From the NCBI GenBank assembly GCA_037349315.1, contig JBAIAC010000024.1, positions 40,397,501 through 40,461,500 on the forward strand: a DNA stretch of 64,000 nucleotides, read 5' to 3'. The position numbers were made by a program, and so were the translations under genes. Of this stretch, positions 58,801 to 64,000 are shown one piece after another (positions within the stretch are counted from its first letter, which is position 1; the number at the start of each line of letters is the position of its first letter). The notes below the pieces were generated by a model. The model was not told the DNA's origin and did not search any database. It saw nothing but the letters and a program-made list of their open reading frames with translations. The DNA comes from Chelydra serpentina. Its lineage: Eukaryota; Chordata; Testudines; Chelydridae.

Positions 58801-60627
58801 CACCCTCATTATTTGCTATTCTTGCTACATCCTCCCTTTGGCACATATGACACATCAATTTACACCTGACTTAGCTTATGGCACCATTGACATTTTGAAT
58901 TGGACTGCAATGCCTGCATTTCAGTGTAGTGCTGGGGGAGAGGGAGGCAAATCAAAACATTTTTAAAACATCATGCAAGCTCTGTGAAACACACAGGTGC
59001 TACAGACTGAAGAGCGAACATAAAGCTTAAGCTCAATGTGATGTTGCCTGCTGATTCCATAAACAACAAACAAAGCCTTTGAATAAAGAGCTTGAGTGAG
59101 TTGTTTTCCCTGTGGTCTGAGAACCTGCTAACCCTAGACAAATTATATGCAATATGTAAAAGTCTCGTTATCGGACATCTCTGATTAAAGAAACTGAATT
59201 TGTGCCATTATATTCAGTGAAGGATTAACTACTATAGTCAGTTACCTGAAGAGAAAAAGAAAAATTTAACTCTTTCATGGTGCACTTCATCCAGAATTGT
59301 TTTCAAGGATAACCAATTATTACGATTTCTAGGAAATAAATAATTCTGATGCAATACCATAGCAAAAATGCCATTCCACAACAATAAAATAGTGTGCCTG
59401 GAATTATGAAAAAAGTGGTTACGTAAATATGTAATGGGGGTGACAAGAAGGCAATTGAATTTATAAATAGTCAGGGAGAAGGCCATTTACTGTATTTACT
59501 TTTTCCATTTAACCATTTCCTACATGGCTTCCATTTTCTATTGCAATAGTCATTCTAATGACAGTAGATATTTATCTGTACTAAGAATCCCATACTTGCA
59601 TTAAATAGTACCTTTCTCTACAAGTCCCACTTGAAACCAGCAAGACTACTTGCAGAGTAGATTATTAATGAACATGAATGAAGTTGGAAGAATCTACCTC
59701 TTAATTGGAAAAATTCAAAGATGCATTTATTGAATTGGGGCTTGGATTGCTTTCTAAATACTTCAGTATGTGTGTGTAGTCCCATTGAGCTTAATGGGAC
59801 TATTCCTGTGCATAAAGTTATCCACGTTGTTGAACTGTGTCCTTGGTCATTAATAATGGACTATTTCCACCCTGTTCCCTGATATGGCTAGGTAATAATA
59901 GTGACAAAACAATATAAGCCTGCTTGTAAAGGGGGGATGGGAGGAGTGGGAGACACTCATCCTTTGGTTAAGGATGAAAGTATTCAGTCGGTTAAAAAAA
60001 AAAAAAAAAAGGGATACATTATGATGATGCTTTCTTTGAATCAACTGAATTCCTTCCAAAATGCCTTATGGAGTGGCTGTTTAGTATTCATCGCCATACT
60101 CCTGTACAGCAATGGCTGTTAATCTTCTAAAATGTACAAAAATGGGGGGAAAACATAATAGTTCTACAAGCAGGCTTATTTTTGCCTATCTGCCTTAGTA
60201 TTTTCTGAACAAAACATATACAATTCTAATAGTTAACTAAGTTAAATAACTAACACTATAAAAACACAGGAATTTATAGCCTAGTGTACCCAAGAATCAG
60301 TGAAACCACATCACTGCTCTTCTGTTTTCAAGGTCAGTGCTAAGATAACACACAGTACATATCATACAATTGTATAGTATAGGAGACATGATAGCAGACT
60401 GAGCCATAATTCAGAGAGCTTGGCCCTGAACTCCTAGCATAAATACTGAGTTAATTGTACCTACACTTTCCATTGCTTCTCATTGTGTAGTTAACGTATT
60501 CATTCACTGCTAACCCCCAGCAAGCAAAACCCAGAACAGGGAGGGGAAATGCCTGAGCCATGTTCAGATCTCAATTTTACCAGTTCAAATCCGGAGTTAC
60601 TCCATAGACCTTAACAGTGCAATGAAA
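52856..60627. other. No recognisable gene
   Basis: Long AT-rich stretch. A 156-codon + strand frame at 58496-58966 begins inside a decayed palindromic module and has no recognisable domain. 57205-57660 has longer stop-poor stretches on the - strand that I cannot assign. A repeat-like segment with CCTGATTTTCAGAGGTGC lies at 56935-57115. Confidence 0.45.
56935..57115. repeat. Repeat-like segment with TTTAGGCACC words
   Basis: Contains GCCTGATTTTCAGAGGTGC, CGAGCACCTCCTGGG, and opposed TTTAGGCACC / GGTGCCTAAATA words giving imperfect symmetry. Similar to common sauropsid interspersed palindromic repeats. Confidence 0.5.
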
Positions 60628-60733
60628 TTAGGGTTGCCAATTTTGGTTGGATGTATTCCTGGAGATTTCATCACATGACATAATCTTAATTCCTGGAGAC
60701 TCCAGGCCAGTCCTTCAGGGTTGGCAACCCTAA
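60628..60733. mobile_element. 106-bp MITE-like element
   Basis: Exact 13-bp inverted ends TTAGGGTTGCCAA / TTGGCAACCCTAA. Internal CCTGGAGATTTCATCACATG and TTCCTGGAGACTCCAGGCC. No coding capacity. The target duplication is unclear because the flanks are AT-rich. Confidence 0.75.
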
Positions 60734-60930
60734 ATTAAATAAGTGGAGTTGTTCTGGTTTTAGATCAGCATAAATGAGATGAGAATGTATGCCATTTTTT
60801 TGTTTAGGTCTCTATATACCAAAAATGTGGTTGATATTTACTGGATGGATTTCTACCATATTCTGAAAAGTTACCTTTGACATGAAAGCCACTGCTTAAA
60901 AATATAAAACGAAAGAGAACTTGAGGAAAA

Positions 60931-60946
60931 GTGTGTGTGTGTGTTG

Positions 60947-60998
<52 letters not shown>
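60931..60998. repeat. (GT)7 - TGTT - (AC)25 compound microsatellite
   Basis: GT run 60931-60944, four bases, AC run 60949-60998. The GT run is the reverse complement of the AC run, so the locus can fold back on itself. Confidence 0.95.
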
Positions 60999-61003
<5 letters not shown>

Positions 61004-64000
61004 GTTTGTTCCTGGAAATGTCTAAAATGCCTTCTGCTAACTTTTAAATAAACATGAAAATCTCTCTTTGAATTCAAAATATTTCAAATAATGACAAAAG
61101 AGAAGCTTGGACTATAAACAAATAAAAGTAAACTAAGGTCAGGAATCACTCTCCGTAATTAAAATGAATTATCTTTTCTTTCGGACTTCAGTTTTCTATC
61201 ACATAACTGCATTAGACTTGAACAAGGCTTTAATGCGCTGCACAGTAATCTTTTCCTGTACACTAATACCAACAGACCTAAGCTACATTTCTCAGCTAGA
61301 ATCTAACATTTCTGGGTACACGTTACTGTTGCAGTTTCATTTGTCAGTAAAACCTTGTTTACTTGCTTCCTGTTATTAATTATGGGAAACAGGATCCCGT
61401 AAACTACAAGAGAGGCTCTTTTAACTCCTGTCTAGACTTTTCAAGGCAAACTATAGATGAGTCCTTTAATGTTTGTACAGAGCCAGAGACTGCAAAAAAT
61501 ACATTGTTGCCTCACACAGTTTAAGACTGCTTATCTCGCTCTCACACACAAAAAAACCCTTAAATCACTGCAGCTCCTACCCTTATTATTAGGCACTGAA
61601 GTAACATTTTCTTTCATAGTTGGAGACTTTCTTCATCTGTCACGCTGATTAATTAACAGCTCACAGTATGAGCTCTGAGCTTCAATAGCCTACTGAAAGC
61701 GAGAGAGAAAGATCAACATTAAATATTCCATAAAATGCTAAAAAGGAAAAATGCTGTCTTAATAGGAAGGGATCTCTCCTACAAAAAGCTAGCCTAATTT
61801 CTGTTTTGTTACATCACACACATGCTAATATCATGCAAGGAGCTGAAAGCAGATGTATTGGGGAGGACTAGTTAGGAGAAAAATTGCAGTAGACTTAAAA
61901 AAATATTTAAATCAGGCTATGTTTGTTGAGAGGAAATGGGGGCCTAAAATACCAGCACTGCCCTAATAGAACAATTCTCACCAGTGTTGTAAGAGCTAGT
62001 ATTAACCTACTAGAAAAACAAGCCTGTAACACAACAAAAGTTTATACACCAAGATCTGGGGGAAGATAGATTTTGCAGAGAGTCTCAACCTACAGCTCAC
62101 AAAAAACATTTACACATTTGTGGGTTCTCTCTCCCCCTCCCCTAAACTGCTACCGTCTGGCAGTTATTTTAAGAGTTCGACTTTCACCAGCTATGTGCTC
62201 TCCCCCCTTTTCTAAGCCCCTCCAATAGTGCTGAGTGGACAGAAATTACAGATGCAAGAAAAGCTGACAAATGACTAAGGCCCCTCCCCAAGTGCCTCAG
62301 ACAGTCAAAGCTCCTGCCAAAACATGCCTGAAAGCTAGTGAGGAGACAAAGACACAAAGATTCCATTTTCTCAGTGAAAATAGATTTCATGTGTAGAACA
62401 CCAATGAGAATAATAGAACACTGACACATGCTTGTATTTTCAGAAGCAAAAATAGGAATGAATATTCCAAGGACGCCTGAAATTATATTTGATTATACAG
62501 CAAGCCCAACAAATGTTGTTTAACCCAATAATCTTTTCAGACTGCACAATGGTGTGATAGTCTAAAGAATGTGTTTCAATAATAGAAAGCCTGGGGTTCA
62601 ACAAAATCCAACTTGATCCTACACTAACTTACTAAGAATAATCTTTGCTATAGTACATATGCAATTAAAACAAAGCAAATTTAAAAAGCTATCTTTCTCG
62701 AATGTTTGGTGAGGTATTAAAAACACTCACAAAGGTTTGATACTATTAAAAGACTCCCTCACGCCCCAGCATGTGTCATTACTAGAACTGCAAAGAGTTT
62801 AAAACCCTGACACTCAAGCCTCTGCAATCTTGCAAGCTTTGCATAGTAAGTTCATTTTGGCTTATTAGGATTTGTAGCTGGCATTCGTCAATGAGCTGGA
62901 TCTGGTCTGCCTTGGAGCTGCACAAATCAGCAGAGAGTTGGATGCAAAGTAGTGAGGTGGAAGGGAGAGGAAGAGCATGATTTCTCTTTGAAAAGAGTTT
63001 GTTCATCAGGAAATTGGGGTGAGGCTATGCAACCAGGAAAGGGGAAGATTTGAGTGTTCAAATTTCTGATTAATTTAAATTTAAGAAGAATATTTACACT
63101 AGGTTAAGTGATTTTAAAAAAAAATATTTGGATAGAGCTGATCCCACTCCTTTATCACTGAATAGCAAAAGTAGCTATGATTAGAGGAAGTGTATAAGCT
63201 CCCCTCGGGCTGACAATTTTGGAGATCTTTGTTGGGGGAAGTTAGGATGTATGCAAGGGCTTGCTCATTAGTAGGGTTTTTCCAAATGCTTGCAGCTCTG
63301 ATTACTGTTCATCAACATGCAGCACTCTTGCAAAGCATCTACTTATAATAGCCCCCTTTTTCTTTTGCACAGGATGCCTACATGTCTGCTGCTATTTGAT
63401 ATACCCTCCACAGTCCAGTAAACCAGCAGACTTTCAGCAGAAATGAAATACTATATGATTAACAGGTTAAAAATGTAATTAACTATACCTGTTGCGGTAA
63501 TAGAGTAAGAAATATTATAATTTTTATAATATTTTAAATACAAATTCAACCCTCTCCCTCTCCTTCCTTCCCCCCACCTCCCCGACACACATACAAAAGG
63601 AGTCAGTGTAGAGCAGGTTTCAGACTAAATGATGACTGCCACAAGCCCTGCGTGAGGCATGGCACATAGCTGTGGCACCCCAGGGGCAGCACAACGAAGG
63701 AACTGTTTGCTTTTCAAGCAATCCCTTCCCTTCTTCTCCCTGGCTTGTACCACGAGCCATTAGGATATGCGCAGGAGGGCTCTGCTGTGAGGACCAGCAC
63801 ATTGTGAAGGCCAGAATCAAACTTTCCACTCATTCCCTACCCCTTCCCTGTGCATACAGGTGTGCAACAGTGTCTGACTCCGACATACCCAGATCTAGGC
63901 AGGCAGGCCATGCGAGGCAGATCCATGGCTAGGCAGGCCATGCTGGGGTGCAAGGGAAGTTCTTAGTCCTCTTATTGCCTGGTGTAGACCATGTTGTACT
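60999..64000. other. No recognisable gene to the window end
   Basis: AT-rich DNA, becoming more mixed after 63600, where AGGCAGGCCATG is duplicated (about 63899-63943). No domain-bearing frame and no RNA gene recognised. Confidence 0.5.

Noticed and set aside
58496..58966. 156-codon + strand open frame with a good start context
   Set aside because: It begins within a decayed palindromic module, has no recognisable domain, and no supporting splice or polyadenylation context. Most likely a chance frame.

Overview
This 64 kb window is vertebrate genomic DNA, most likely from a turtle and at least from a sauropsid amniote. The sequence-level reasons are CR1 LINE copies ending in 'TGGGCTAGATGGACC'-type tails, tRNA-derived SINEs whose 3' ends resemble CR1 tails, Harbinger and hAT DNA transposons with related MITEs, old MIR copies, CpG-poor AT-rich background and CA/TA microsatellites. 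I recognise no host protein-coding exon, tRNA or rRNA gene. Apart from the transposon genes, the open reading frames are short and look like chance or shadow frames. The window reads as intergenic or intronic DNA shaped by transposable elements. The turtle assignment is an inference, not a database result.

Layout. 1-3800: AT-rich unique DNA with an old CR1 3' piece and one palindromic module. 3804-9160: a nearly complete two-gene PIF/Harbinger transposon. Its + strand gene is a Myb/SANT-like DNA-binding protein with two recognisable exons; its - strand gene is a DDE transposase of the HARBI1 type. The two genes converge on facing polyadenylation signals. Both are broken (nonsense codons in one, two frameshifts in the other), so the copy is dead. 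The transposase-side end contains a 72-bp tandem array of palindromes and a 188-bp direct duplication with tRNA-like heads. 9.3-24 kb: CR1 fragments (including a degenerate reverse transcriptase at 22.5-24.1 kb), a 421-bp hAT-like MITE with an 8-bp target duplication, and a hairpin-rich Harbinger-like MITE at 18.1 kb. 24-38 kb: mostly unique AT-rich DNA with CR1 tails and a MIR.

38.3-40.5 kb: a hAT element in fold-back form (two 3' transposase ends in inverted orientation), followed by a third hAT piece flanked by 79-bp inverted arms of another repeat. 40.8 kb: a well-preserved tRNA-SINE. 42.26-42.64 kb: a 373-bp hAT-like MITE with a perfect 8-bp target duplication that carries a perfect 32-bp, CpG-rich minisatellite. 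This is probably the youngest structure in the window. 47-49 kb: a possible old non-LTR endonuclease remnant, a perfect 29-bp inverted repeat 0.5 kb apart, and a MIR. 49-64 kb: unique DNA with a SINE, small palindromic repeats and a GT/AC palindromic microsatellite.

No new cellular system is evident. The most unusual items are transposon architectures: the palindrome array inside the Harbinger end, the fold-back hAT, the hAT piece between inverted arms, the minisatellite-bearing MITE, and a dispersed set of short palindromic modules.
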